Counted from the stretch's first letter, positions 54,310 to 63,072 are shown. The stretch: 64,000 nucleotides of DNA from Sedimentitalea sp039941015 (GCF_039941015.1 NZ_JBDVFI010000089.1); one strand, 5' to 3'. Translations and numbers: made by a program. Notes: generated by a model from the sequence alone, not told the origin.

Positions 54310-55373
54310 GGTTCCAGTCCAGGTGGCGGTGTGGCGGTTTTGGGATAGAGACCCAATGTCTTGAACAGGTTTCCCATTTCCGTGGGGTGCGTCAACCTGC
54401 GATGCGCTGTGATCAGATTTTCCTGTGCCTCTCCCGTTGCCACGCTGGCCAGCCTTTGCGCACGGGCGGTGATGCCGAGCCGTTCGAGAAAAACCCCCTG
54501 TGTGGTCAAACGACTATGGGCACATCCCGCCGCGTTGGCGACGGTTGCAAGTGCTTCAAAATCCACATGCGCGGTCAGGTCAGCGTCACCGGGGGTGCTC
54601 AGAATATCGGCGGCCTTATGGGCGCGAAGGGCTTGCAGCGTGTCGCCAAGCGAACGCCAGTCGCCATAGTCAATGATCAGGGCGGCACCGCCGTACGTGC
54701 CGATTCGCTGGGCCAGAGCAGTGATGACCGGCGTTGCGGCGGGGCAGATCTCGACCAGATCGCCGTCCTTTGTGTCATTCAGTCGATGGTCAAGCGCGGG
54801 ATATGGGGCGGGGTCCGTCAGGCCGATCATCAGATCGCCATCCGGCGCTCCGACGCGGCGCTCACGCCAGTGTGGGCCTGCGCGGACGAATTGCCTGATC
54901 GGCAGTGCATCAAAGAACTCGTTCGCGATCAGAAAGAGCGGTTGATCGGGCAGCGCATCCATGTCCTCGTGCCAGCTCGGATCGTGGTTCGCCAGCGCCT
55001 TGCCCTGTAATTCACGCAGCGGCAGAGAGCGTTCGACAAACGCGATATGCGCGGCGGCGTGAAAACCCGGGACCGCGCGGGTGGCCCGCAGCAAGTCGGC
55101 CATGAGGGTGCCGCGACCGGGGCCAAGCTCGGCGAGGGTGAAGGGGGCAGGGCTACCCTGATCCATCCACGCTTGCGCCAGAGACAGGCCGATCAGCTCT
55201 CCGAACATCTGGCTGATCTCGGGCGCGGTGATGAAATCCCCCTTGGCACCCAGCGGATCGCGGGTGGCGTAATACCCCAGCGTTGGATGCAGCAGGCAGT
55301 CATTCATGTAGCTTGCGACGCTGATGGGTCCGTCGGCACGGATGCGGGAAAGGATCTGGTCCTTCAGGCTCAT
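54306..55373 (-). CDS. SAM-dependent methyltransferase, MidA/NDUFAF7 family
   Basis: 355 aa from the ATG at 55373, overlapping the lgt stop. DGPISVASYMNDCLLHPTLGYYATRDPLGAKGDFITAPEISQMFGELIG is the family signature, followed by AELGPGRGTLMADLLRA (SAM-binding) and IANEFFDALPIRQFV. Human NDUFAF7 methylates an Arg in complex I, so a similar role in respiratory assembly is plausible. It sits between lgt and pgeF, a conserved alphaproteobacterial order. Confidence 0.93.
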   Translation of the reverse strand: MSLKDQILSRIRADGPISVASYMNDCLLHPTLGYYATRDPLGAKGDFITAPEISQMFGELIGLSLAQAWMDQGSPAPFTLAELGPGRGTLMADLLRATRAVPGFHAAAHIAFVERSLPLRELQGKALANHDPSWHEDMDALPDQPLFLIANEFFDALPIRQFVRAGPHWRERRVGAPDGDLMIGLTDPAPYPALDHRLNDTKDGDLVEICPAATPVITALAQRIGTYGGAALIIDYGDWRSLGDTLQALRAHKAADILSTPGDADLTAHVDFEALATVANAAGCAHSRLTTQGVFLERLGITARAQRLASVATGEAQENLITAHRRLTHPTEMGNLFKTLGLYPKTATPPPGLEP

Positions 55374-56248
55374 GCGGTTGGTGTTTGCCGGGCGCGGATG
55401 ATCAGCCAGAGACCGAGCGCCATCATCGGCAGGCACAGCGTTTGTCCCATGGTCAGCCCATAGCCACCGACCTGCCAGGCAAGGCCCAGCGGATTGCCCG
55501 GAGACGCAAACTGTGCATCTGGCTGACGGGCGAATTCAACGATGAACCGGGCCAGACCATACCCGGCAAAGAATGTCCCCGCGACGAGGCCGGGCCGTTT
55601 CAGCGCGCCGCGACGGTAGACCAGCCAAAGGAGCAGCGCGCCGAGGATGAGACCCTCAAGCAGCGCCTCGTAGAGCTGCGAGGGGTGCCGCGCGCAAAGC
55701 CCTTCGATGCCGGGACAATCCTGTGCCGCAATGCCGGGAAAGATTACACCCCACGGCAGATCGGTGGGGCGGCCCCAGAGTTCAGCATTGATGAAATTTG
55801 CCAACCGCCCCAACAGCAGACCGGGCGGCACCACATGCGCCACGAGATCGGCGATGGCCAGTCGCGGGATGTTGTGGCGGACGGCATAGAGCCAAGTTGC
55901 GACAATCACGCCCAGCAGGCCGCCATGAAAGGCCATGCCGCCTTGCCAGACCTTTAGGATCTCGAGCGGGTTCTGCAGGTAATAGGCGGGCTGGTAGAAC
56001 AGCACAAAGCCAAGCCGCCCGCCGAGGATGACGCCGAGAATGATCCATGTCAGCAGATCCTCGATCTGCGTCGGCGTCGCCGGTGCCTGATTGGCGGGCC
56101 ACAGGGCCGGGCGGCGGACCGCCATCACGGCCAGCCGCCAGGCGATCAGGATGCCGACAATATAGGCCAGCGCATACCAGCGCAGGGCCAGTTCCATGCC
56201 AAAGATCGAGATCGAAAACAGTTCGGGAGAGAGGTTGGGGAATTGCAT
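55370..56248 (-). CDS. lgt: Prolipoprotein diacylglyceryl transferase
   Basis: 292 aa from the ATG at 56248; an alternative ATG at 56311 would add 21 non-helical residues. Seven membrane helices. Essential Lgt segments are WQGGMAFHGGLLGVIVA, GRLANFINAELWGRPTD and HPSQLYEALLEG. It transfers diacylglycerol to lipobox Cys in the inner membrane. First gene of the operon with midA and pgeF. Confidence 0.96.
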   Translation of the reverse strand: MQFPNLSPELFSISIFGMELALRWYALAYIVGILIAWRLAVMAVRRPALWPANQAPATPTQIEDLLTWIILGVILGGRLGFVLFYQPAYYLQNPLEILKVWQGGMAFHGGLLGVIVATWLYAVRHNIPRLAIADLVAHVVPPGLLLGRLANFINAELWGRPTDLPWGVIFPGIAAQDCPGIEGLCARHPSQLYEALLEGLILGALLLWLVYRRGALKRPGLVAGTFFAGYGLARFIVEFARQPDAQFASPGNPLGLAWQVGGYGLTMGQTLCLPMMALGLWLIIRARQTPTA

Positions 56249-56341
56249 GGCGCCTTCTGACCGCGCGGGCGCGGCGAAGTCAACCTTGTCGCCGACGCTT
56301 TGCTTGCCCATATAGAGGGCAACCCGATACGGAGAAGACAG

Positions 56342-56590
56342 ATGCAAACCCGCAACAAGATCCTGGACGACATTTCGCAACTGATGACCAACGCAATGGG
56401 CGTCGCACAAGGCGCAAAGGGCGAAGCTGAAACGGCGATGAAATCGCTGCTGGACCGGTGGCTGGCTGATCGCGACTTTGTGACCCGTGAAGAGTTTGAT
56501 GCGGTTCGTGCGATGGCCCAAAAAGCGCGCGAAGAGAATGACGCGCTCGCGGCACGGATTGCCGCGCTTGAGGCAAAAGCCGGGGACTGA
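56342..56590 (+). CDS. ubiK: UbiK-family accessory factor (BMFP domain)
   Basis: 82 aa from the ATG at 56342. The protein has an amphipathic N-terminal helix (NKILDDISQLMTNAMGVAQGAKGE), then FVTREEFDAVRAMAQKAREENDALAARIAALE, a coiled coil that trimerises. This is the UbiK/YqiC form, an accessory factor for ubiquinone synthesis. It is divergent from lgt. Together with COQ9 it gives two ubiquinone-linked genes in the window. Confidence 0.88.
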   Translation: MQTRNKILDDISQLMTNAMGVAQGAKGEAETAMKSLLDRWLADRDFVTREEFDAVRAMAQKAREENDALAARIAALEAKAGD

Positions 56591-56888
56591 CCCAAAGGCG
56601 GCGCTGCTGCGCCACTTTGAATTCTGGCATTTGTCGGACGCGACGCAGAACTCTGCCAACTTATGCGATCTGAGACCGTGATATAGTGCTACTGCCAATA
56701 TTTTGGCCAGTTGCGCATTCTGTCCACAACTTATTGAGGCTCCCCCCAAAATAGGGGGTTGTCAGAGAAGCACATGCAGCGCACCATATATTGTATGAGA
56801 TCGGGGGATCGCCCCGGCTTGTAGAGCAGTCAGCTAGCGCTAGGGGCGCTACACCGCCCCCGCTGCTAGAGATCAGTGAGGTGGCATT
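56591..56888 (+). promoter_or_regulatory. Long leader of the YbjN-domain gene with three GC hairpins
   Basis: 298 bp without a gene. Stems seen: CCCCC/GGGGG around AAAATA at 56743-56758; GGGG/CCCC around GATCG near 56803-56815; and a two-part stem CTAGC...GCTAG with inner GGGGCG/CGCCCC at 56834-56869, just before GTGAGGTGG. The last could mask or expose the ribosome binding site. No known riboswitch was recognised. Confidence 0.4.
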
Positions 56889-57389
56889 ATGGCCCTTTCC
56901 GAACAGTATCTGGAAGACGACATTCACCCGATCGACATCGTCGAGCATATCGCGTCCGATCATGATTGGGATTTTGACCGTATTGGCGACGATCAGATCG
57001 CCATGGCCGTCGAGGGGCAATGGCGCACCTATTCCATCACCCTTGCCTGGTCTGCCTATGACGAAACCTTGCGCATGGTCTGTACGTTTGAACTGGAACC
57101 ACCGGAAGAAAAGCTGCCGTCGCTTTACGAGTTGATCAACCGGATGAACGATCAGTGTTGGGCTGGCGCCTTTACCTACTGGAATGAACAGAAGCTGATG
57201 GTCTATCGCTATGGTCTGGTTCTGACCGGTGGGCAGATGGCATCGCCGGATCAGATTGATACGATGATCAGCTCCGCGGTCCTGAGTGCCGAGCGGTACT
57301 ATCCTGCGGTACAGCTGATGATCTGGGGCGACCGCACACCGCGCGAAGCGATGCAAGTCGCCATTGCGGAGGCCTACGGCCGGGCGTAA
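56889..57389 (+). CDS. YbjN-domain protein
   Basis: 166 aa. HPIDIVEHIASDHDWDFDRIGDDQIAMAVEGQWRTYSITLAWSAYDETLRMVCTFEL is the start of a YbjN domain, related to type III secretion chaperone folds, and ERYYPAVQLMIWGDRTPREAMQVAIAEAYGRA its end. The family is small, cytoplasmic and of unclear function, often near ubiK or proC in alphaproteobacteria. It is preceded by a structured leader and followed by proC after 35 bp. Confidence 0.88.
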   Translation: MALSEQYLEDDIHPIDIVEHIASDHDWDFDRIGDDQIAMAVEGQWRTYSITLAWSAYDETLRMVCTFELEPPEEKLPSLYELINRMNDQCWAGAFTYWNEQKLMVYRYGLVLTGGQMASPDQIDTMISSAVLSAERYYPAVQLMIWGDRTPREAMQVAIAEAYGRA

Positions 57390-57424
57390 ACCTCTGCCCT
57401 GAACCGGTTGGGTAAGGGGCAATC

Positions 57425-58240
57425 ATGGATATGAAAGATGTAGCGGACCGCGGGCTGGTCCTGCTGGGCTGTGGCAAGATGGGGTCGGCCATGCTGGCCG
57501 GCTGGCTGGATGGCGGGTTGCCTGCACGTTCGGTCTGGGTGCTCGATCCTTATCCGTCGGACTGGGTCAAAGCGCAGGGGGTGCATCTGAACACCGACCT
57601 CCCTGCGCAGCCCGCAATCATCCTGATCGCGGTCAAACCCCAAATGATGGGCGATGCGTTACCTGCCATCGCGGCCAAGGGCGGTGGTGGAACGTTGTTC
57701 GTTTCGGTGGCGGCCGGAACGACGATTGCGGCGTTTGAGGCGATACTCGGGGCGGCATCGCCTATCGTGCGCGCGATGCCGAACACGCCCGCTGCCGTCG
57801 GTCGCGGGATCACCGCCATGATTGGCAATGCCAGCACCAATGCGGGTGATGTTGATTTGGCCGAGGCGTTGCTGTCGGCGGTTGGGCAGACGGTGCGTCT
57901 CGAGAATGAAGCGCAGATCGATGCGGTCACCGGCGTCAGCGGTTCTGGCCCAGCTTACGTGTTTCACATGATCGAGACGATGGCGGCGGCAGGCGAGGCG
58001 CAGGGATTGCCCGCCGAAATGGCGATGAAGCTTGCCAAAGCCACGGTTGCGGGGGCAGGTGCCTTGGCAGAGGCGGCGGACGAAGATCCAAGCCAATTGC
58101 GTGTTAACGTGACAAGCCCGAATGGCACGACACAGGCGGCGCTGGAAGTTTTGATGAATGAGGAAAATGGCTTTCCCTCATTGCTAAAGCGGGCTGTCGC
58201 TGCGGCTGCGGACCGGTCGAGAGAATTGGCAAATGGCTGA
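57425..58240 (+). CDS. proC: Pyrroline-5-carboxylate reductase
   Basis: 271 aa. N-terminal Rossmann loop VLLGCGKMGSAMLAGWLDGG, IAVKPQMMGDALP and MPNTPAAVGRGI, then the C-terminal dimer domain with DAVTGVSGSGPAYVFHMIETMAAAGEAQGL and VTSPNGTTQAALEVL. It makes the last step of proline synthesis with NAD(P)H. The stop overlaps csaA by 8 bp. Confidence 0.95.
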   Translation: MDMKDVADRGLVLLGCGKMGSAMLAGWLDGGLPARSVWVLDPYPSDWVKAQGVHLNTDLPAQPAIILIAVKPQMMGDALPAIAAKGGGGTLFVSVAAGTTIAAFEAILGAASPIVRAMPNTPAAVGRGITAMIGNASTNAGDVDLAEALLSAVGQTVRLENEAQIDAVTGVSGSGPAYVFHMIETMAAAGEAQGLPAEMAMKLAKATVAGAGALAEAADEDPSQLRVNVTSPNGTTQAALEVLMNEENGFPSLLKRAVAAAADRSRELANG

Positions 58241-58571
58241 AATTTCGTTTGATGATTTCCTGAAGGTGGATATTCGCGTCGGCAAGGTCCTGCGTGCTGA
58301 ACCCTATCCCGAGGCCCGCAAACCGGCGATCAAGCTGTGGATTGATTTCGGTGGCGAGATTGGTGAGCGCAAGTCTTCTGCGCAGATCACCGCCCACTAT
58401 CAGCCCGAGGTGCTGATCGGCAAACAGGTGATGGCGGTCGTCAATTTTCCGCCACGCCAAATCGGCCGGTTCATGTCCGAGGTACTGGTGCTGGGCTTGC
58501 CGGATGAGGCGGGCGAGATCGTCCTGATCGGGCCGGATGGCAAGGTTCCGGTTGGCGGAAAGGTGCACTGA
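58233..58571 (+). CDS. csaA: tRNA-binding-domain protein CsaA
   Basis: 112 aa, a single OB fold of the EMAP-II/tRNA-binding type. ISFDDFLKVDIRVGKVLRAE, ARKPAIKLWIDFG, the SSAQIT motif and VVNFPPRQIGRFMSEVLVLG are typical of CsaA. The protein forms a dimer and has chaperone or tRNA-binding activity. It is coupled to proC and converges on tdk with a 15-bp gap. Confidence 0.92.
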   Translation: MAEISFDDFLKVDIRVGKVLRAEPYPEARKPAIKLWIDFGGEIGERKSSAQITAHYQPEVLIGKQVMAVVNFPPRQIGRFMSEVLVLGLPDEAGEIVLIGPDGKVPVGGKVH

Positions 58572-58586
58572 AAATTGGCGTCGCGG

Positions 58587-59177
58587 CTACTTGGGCGCAA
58601 CGTCGCCAACAGCCTCGCGCCAGTGGCGGCGACAGAGTGACACATAGGTTTCGTTGCCGCCGATCTGCACCTGCGCACCTTCGGTGATGATACGGCCCTC
58701 GGCATCCTGCCGGATGACCATCGTGGCCTTTCGCCCGCAGCGACAGATGGTCCGGACCTCGCGCATTTCATCCGCCAGCGCCAAAAGCGTCGCAGACCCC
58801 GGAAAAAGCTCGCCCCGAAAATCGACGCGCAAGCCATAACACAGCACAGGCACGTTCAAATCATCAACGACACGCGCCAGTTGCCAGACCTGTTCGTGGG
58901 TCAGAAACTGTGCCTCATCCACAAAGACGCAGGCGATTGTTCCTTGCTTTTGATGCACGCTGATCATGGCAAAGAGATCATCGGTGGGCGCAAAGATGTC
59001 GGCCTCTGCCCCGATGCCGATGCGCGATGCAATGCGCCCGGCGCCAGCGCGATCATCGACCCGTGCGGTCAACAGATAGGTGTCCATGCCGTGTTCGCGG
59101 TAGTTGTGCGACGCCTGCAGCAGCAGCGTCGATTTACCTGCGTTCATAGACGAGTAGTTGAAGAAAAGCTTGGCCAT
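58587..59177 (-). CDS. tdk: Thymidine kinase
   Basis: 196 aa. P-loop NYSSMNAGKSTLLLQ, VFVDEAQFL (catalytic region), YGLRVDFRGELFPGS and the zinc lasso with ICRCGRKATMVIR and VSLCRRHW (Cys/His ligands). A type II bacterial thymidine kinase that phosphorylates salvaged thymidine. Its promoter must lie in the hairpin-rich region to the right. Confidence 0.95.
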   Translation of the reverse strand: MAKLFFNYSSMNAGKSTLLLQASHNYREHGMDTYLLTARVDDRAGAGRIASRIGIGAEADIFAPTDDLFAMISVHQKQGTIACVFVDEAQFLTHEQVWQLARVVDDLNVPVLCYGLRVDFRGELFPGSATLLALADEMREVRTICRCGRKATMVIRQDAEGRIITEGAQVQIGGNETYVSLCRRHWREAVGDVAPK

Positions 59178-59505
59178 TGCCGCCGTCTACCGCGTTTTGC
59201 CGGGGCTTAGAAGCGGGGGAATGAGTGTTTTTCGCAATTTCAGATCGGATGGTTTTGCCGCAGCGCGTATACGGTCAGCAGGGAGGGACACTGACCGTAT
59301 ATCGCTGACAAAGACCGCGGACTTGATGCGGTCCGCGGTCAACTCTTTAAATAGTGCCTCTTGAGGCGCAAACTCGTACCGCTACCTCTTCTGCTGAGAG
59401 GTATGGAATATATATGACATCTGGATTAAGACCACGTTATGGGAAAACAGTTCTGTCTTTCCCCCTCAACGGAACAAGATGCGTACCAGTTCAGGGAACA
59501 ATTGA
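59178..59505. other. Hairpin-rich divergent region between tdk and the CII-like gene
   Basis: 328 bp without a recognised gene. Four stem-loops lie in series: TATACGGTCAG/CTGACCGTATA at 59268-59301, GACCGCGGAC/GTCCGCGGTC at 59313-59340, GCCTC/GAGGC at 59356-59367, and TACCTCT/AGAGGTA at 59383-59403. The first two are perfect over 11 and 10 pairs. Because both neighbours read away from this region, these are not their terminators. A small RNA or a multi-site operator are the open options. Confidence 0.5.
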
Positions 59506-59967
59506 ATGAATGAGGCCGGCGGTTACCTGAAAAAGCACACGGAATCCCTGATCAAGGATGTCGGGATCGAAGCCGCATGCAAGATCACGGGGAAGTCCAA
59601 GGCCACGCTTGGTCGGTATTATTCAGAACATGACGAGCATTCGGATCGTTTCATTCCGGTGGACGCCGTTGCCAAGCTTGAGGCCGAGTCATCCTTTCCG
59701 CATGTGACCAGCGCCTTGGCAGATCTGAAAAAGATCACTCTGTCCTATGATGATCGTCACCCCAACATGCCCGAGAGCGGGGGCGTGAACCATGACGTGA
59801 TCGCGTTAAGTCAGCGGTTTGCGATGCTGATGGCCGAGTATCAGCAGTCCATCGAAGATGGCGTCATCAGCATCAACGAGGCAAAGCGCTTGCTGCGTGA
59901 AACGCTGATGCTGCAACAGGTGCTGATCGATATGAAACTACACCTCGAAGAGGAACAGCGCGCCTAG
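59506..59967 (+). CDS. HTH-type small regulator, phage CII-like
   Basis: 153 aa. KHTESLIKDVGIEAACKITGKSKATLGRYYSEHDEHSDRFIPVDAVAKLE is a helix-turn-helix segment of the phage CII/CP76 type, and the C-terminal half (IALSQRFAMLMAEYQQSIEDGVISINEAKRLLRETLMLQQVLIDMKLHLEEE) is a long helical oligomerisation region. No other phage genes surround it. It overlaps the convergent KAS III gene by 4 bp. The family match is by appearance only. Confidence 0.65.
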   Translation: MNEAGGYLKKHTESLIKDVGIEAACKITGKSKATLGRYYSEHDEHSDRFIPVDAVAKLEAESSFPHVTSALADLKKITLSYDDRHPNMPESGGVNHDVIALSQRFAMLMAEYQQSIEDGVISINEAKRLLRETLMLQQVLIDMKLHLEEEQRA

Positions 59968-61091
59968 ACGTGGCGCTGCAGCAGGACCGACCCGACAGAA
60001 TACCCGGCCCCGAACGAGCAGATCAGGCCATGCTCGCCATCCTGCAGATCATCTGAATACTTTGAGAAGGCGATGATCGAGCCCGCAGACGAGGTGTTTG
60101 CGTAATCCTGTAGGATATTGGGTTGCTCGCCCGGTTCAGGGGCGCGGCCCAGCACCTTGCGCCCGATGAAATCGTTCATCGACTTGTTGGCCTGATGCAG
60201 CCAAAGGCGTTTCAGATCGTTGGCCTGAACCCCATGCTCGGCAATGTGATTGGTGATATGTTCGCTGACCATCGGCACCACTTCCTTGAACACCTTGCGC
60301 CCGTTCTGCATGAACTGCATGTCGCGGCGGTCCTTGACGCCGTCCGGGCGCGAGCGGCGCAGAAAACCGTTGTTGTTGCGGATGTTGTTTGAAAATTCGG
60401 TGGCGCAGCGGGTTGATTTGATCTCGAAATACGCGCCGTTTGCGTCTTCGGCGCGTTCAATCAACGTGGCGGTGGCGACATCGCCAAAGATAAAGTGACA
60501 ATCGCGGTCACGCCATTCCAGATGCGCTGAACAAATTTCTGGATTGACCACCAATGCCGACCGGATCGAACCAGCGCGAACCATGTCGGCGGCGGTCTGG
60601 ATGCCAAATGTGGCGGAACTGCAGGCGACATTCATGTCGAAGGCAAAGCCCTGAACCCCGAGAAGCTTCTGGATCTCAACCGCGATGGCGGGATAGGCAC
60701 GTTCCATGTTTGAGGCGGCGCAGATCACCAGATCGACGTCGCTGGCGGTGCGACCTGCAGCGGCGAGTGCCTTTTCGGCGGCATCTACGCCCATCTCGGC
60801 CATCAGCGAGGGTTCATCATCGCTGCGCTGGCGCAGCAGCGGATGCATGACGGTCGGGTCGAGAATGCCGGATTTGTCGATCACATACCGTTGCTCGATG
60901 CCTGATGCCTTAAAGATGAACTCTTCGCTGGAGTGATCCTTGGCGTCGATCGTGCCAGCGGCGATGGCTTTGGCGTTTTCGGCATTGAACAGGTCGGCAT
61001 AGGCATTGAACGCCTTGACCAGTTCCGCGTTGGAGATGGTCTGCTCCGGAGTGAACAGGCCGGTTCCGGTGATTGCGGGTGTGTTTGTCAC
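59964..61091 (-). CDS. Beta-ketoacyl-ACP synthase III-like condensing enzyme
   Basis: 375 aa from a GTG with AAGGA seven bases upstream. Catalytic C157 in NVACSSATFG, His in LWLHQANKSMND and Asn in YANTSSAGS give the complete KAS III triad. It is longer than housekeeping FabH (about 320 aa) because of an insert at residues 30-60. The longer subgroup includes FabH2/PA3286-type enzymes that condense medium-chain acyl-CoA. The acyl substrate here is unknown. Confidence 0.88.
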   Translation of the reverse strand: MTNTPAITGTGLFTPEQTISNAELVKAFNAYADLFNAENAKAIAAGTIDAKDHSSEEFIFKASGIEQRYVIDKSGILDPTVMHPLLRQRSDDEPSLMAEMGVDAAEKALAAAGRTASDVDLVICAASNMERAYPAIAVEIQKLLGVQGFAFDMNVACSSATFGIQTAADMVRAGSIRSALVVNPEICSAHLEWRDRDCHFIFGDVATATLIERAEDANGAYFEIKSTRCATEFSNNIRNNNGFLRRSRPDGVKDRRDMQFMQNGRKVFKEVVPMVSEHITNHIAEHGVQANDLKRLWLHQANKSMNDFIGRKVLGRAPEPGEQPNILQDYANTSSAGSIIAFSKYSDDLQDGEHGLICSFGAGYSVGSVLLQRHV

Positions 61092-61183
61092 GTTGGCGTC
61101 CTTCTGGGTTCAGAAGAACTTAGCTATGCCGATGTGCCGGAGCAAGAGGTGCGACAAAATGGGGCCAGTTTGGGCGGCTGCGC

Positions 61184-61792
61184 TCAGCCTTTTTGGCCTA
61201 TCCGGCTTTCGGTGCCTGCACGGATCCTGACGATGTTTTCGCGGTGCCGCCAGAACACAAGGATCGTGACCAGCCCGCCAAAGATCAACGTTGTGCCATA
61301 GCCGAGAAACACTGCGCACAGGGTCGACCCTGCGGCGGCAACCAACGCCCCCATAGAGGAAATGCGTGTTACAGCCGCCGCAGCGAGCCAGAGCGCGCAA
61401 CAGGCCAGCCCGACCGGCCATGCCAATGCCAGCCAGATGCCAATGAATGTGGCAACCCCCTTGCCGCCGCGAAAGCCGAGCCAGACGGGATAGCAATGCC
61501 CCAGCATCGCGGCGAGTGCTGCGACTTGCACCGAGTCCTCTGGTGCAAAGGCACGGGCCAGCAGGACCGCGACGGCCCCCTTGCCGCCGTCGAGCAGCAC
61601 AGTCAGGGCGGCTGCGGTCTTGTTCCCGGTGCGCAGAACATTGGTGGCACCGATGTTGCCCGAGCCGATATCCCGCAGATTGCCCAGACCCATGAGGCGC
61701 GCGAGGACCATGCCAAACGGGATCGAGCCAAGCCCGTAACCGACGAGCGCCCACAGGATCAACTGTGCGATTGAGGAATCAAGGACGGGCAT
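61184..61792 (-). CDS. plsY: Glycerol-3-phosphate acyltransferase PlsY
   Basis: 202 aa with five to six membrane helices. The PlsY motifs are GYGLGSIPFGMVLARLMGLGNLRDIGSGNIGATNVLRTG, LLDGGKGAVAVLLAR and HCYPVWLGFRGGKGVATFIG. It uses acyl-phosphate to acylate glycerol-3-phosphate, the first step of phospholipid synthesis. Its ATG overlaps the stop of the dihydroorotase homologue. Confidence 0.96.
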   Translation of the reverse strand: MPVLDSSIAQLILWALVGYGLGSIPFGMVLARLMGLGNLRDIGSGNIGATNVLRTGNKTAAALTVLLDGGKGAVAVLLARAFAPEDSVQVAALAAMLGHCYPVWLGFRGGKGVATFIGIWLALAWPVGLACCALWLAAAAVTRISSMGALVAAAGSTLCAVFLGYGTTLIFGGLVTILVFWRHRENIVRIRAGTESRIGQKG

Positions 61793-63072
61793 CAGGCTCT
61801 CCGATAGACCGGGCTTCCGGCAACATAGGTTGCGAGGACCCTACCTTGCATCCGTTGCCCGTCAAACGGTGTGTTGCGGGATTTCGATTGCAGCGTCGCG
61901 CGGTCGAGTACAAAGGGCACATCGGGGTCAAACAGCACCAGATCGGCGGGCGCACCGGGAGCAAGCCGCCCGCAGTCAAGCCCAAGCCGCCGCGCGGGGT
62001 TCAGCGAAAGCGCCGCAAACAACGCTGGCAGGTCGAGATGATCCGCATGGTAAAGACGCATCGCAGCAGGCAGCAGAGTTTCAAGGGCAACTGCGCCGCT
62101 GGCAGCTTCTTCAAAGGGCAGGCGCTTGCTCTCTTCGTCTTGCGGGGTGTGCATCGAACTGATGATGTCGATCAGGCCGGTGCGAACCGCGTCGATCACG
62201 GCGAGGCGGTCATCCTCAGATCGCAGCGGCGGTTTGACCTTGAAGAAGGTCCGATAGTCCGCAACGTCAAGTTCATTCAGCGTCAGGTGGTGGATGCTGA
62301 CCCCCGCGGTGATGTCCAGCCCGTTCTTGCGGGCGCGCTCCAGCGCGGGCAGAGCGCGGGCGGTGGTGATCTGATCCGCGTGATACCGCGCACCGGTCAT
62401 CTCCAGCAGCGCAATGTCGCGATCCAGCCCCATCCGTTCGGCCATGGGCGACACCGCAGGCAATCCGCGCAGCGAGGCGAACTTTCCAGAGGTGACACAG
62501 GCCCCGGCGGAAAGTCCGGGCTCCTGTGGATGGGCAATGACCAATGCGCCAAGGCTGCGGGCATAGGTCAGTGCGCGCGAGAAAACCTTGGTGTTTTGCA
62601 CGATGTGATCGCAATCGGTGAAGGCCACCGCGCCTGCATCCATGAGAAAGCCGATTTCGGTCATTTCACGGCCTTCACGCCCCTTGGTCAGCGCCGCCAT
62701 CGGCAACACGTTGACCGGAGCCGCCTCGTTGGCGCGGCGGGTGACGAATTCGAGCGTTTCCGGGCTGTCGATGGTCGGCACGGTATCCGGCCGGGTGACC
62801 ATGGTGGTGACACCGCCCGCCGCCGCCGCAAGCCCGGCAGAGCGATAGCTTTCCTTGTGCCGCTCTCCGGGTTCACAAACCTTGACGCCGATATCGACGA
62901 TGCCCGGGGCGAGGCATTTGCCGCCGCAATCAATCGGTTCCGCGTCCTCAGGCACCGCGACTTCAGGTCCTGAGGCCACAATGCGGCCATCGCGAACGAG
63001 CAGGGCACCGAGACTATCGGTTCGGGCCTCGGGGTCGATGAGGCGTGCGTTTGTGTAGAGTTGGGCGGTCAT
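61792..63072 (-). CDS. pyrC: Dihydroorotase homologue lacking metal ligands (PyrC-prime-like)
   Basis: 426 aa, the length of class I dihydroorotases. The fold is clear (CLAPGIVDIGVKVCEPGERHKES, GVSIHHLTLNELD, LSLNPARRLGL), but the N-terminal HxH metal pair reads GVK, the usual MPNT loop reads RPDT, and the TDHAPH segment reads SMHTPQ, so the catalytic Asp is Met. The loss at several sites at once suggests a non-catalytic PyrC-prime, as in Pseudomonas, where such a protein is needed for aspartate transcarbamoylase assembly. A true dihydroorotase should exist elsewhere. Coupled to plsY downstream and to a small membrane gene upstream. Confidence 0.9.
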   Translation of the reverse strand: MTAQLYTNARLIDPEARTDSLGALLVRDGRIVASGPEVAVPEDAEPIDCGGKCLAPGIVDIGVKVCEPGERHKESYRSAGLAAAAGGVTTMVTRPDTVPTIDSPETLEFVTRRANEAAPVNVLPMAALTKGREGREMTEIGFLMDAGAVAFTDCDHIVQNTKVFSRALTYARSLGALVIAHPQEPGLSAGACVTSGKFASLRGLPAVSPMAERMGLDRDIALLEMTGARYHADQITTARALPALERARKNGLDITAGVSIHHLTLNELDVADYRTFFKVKPPLRSEDDRLAVIDAVRTGLIDIISSMHTPQDEESKRLPFEEAASGAVALETLLPAAMRLYHADHLDLPALFAALSLNPARRLGLDCGRLAPGAPADLVLFDPDVPFVLDRATLQSKSRNTPFDGQRMQGRVLATYVAGSPVYRRA

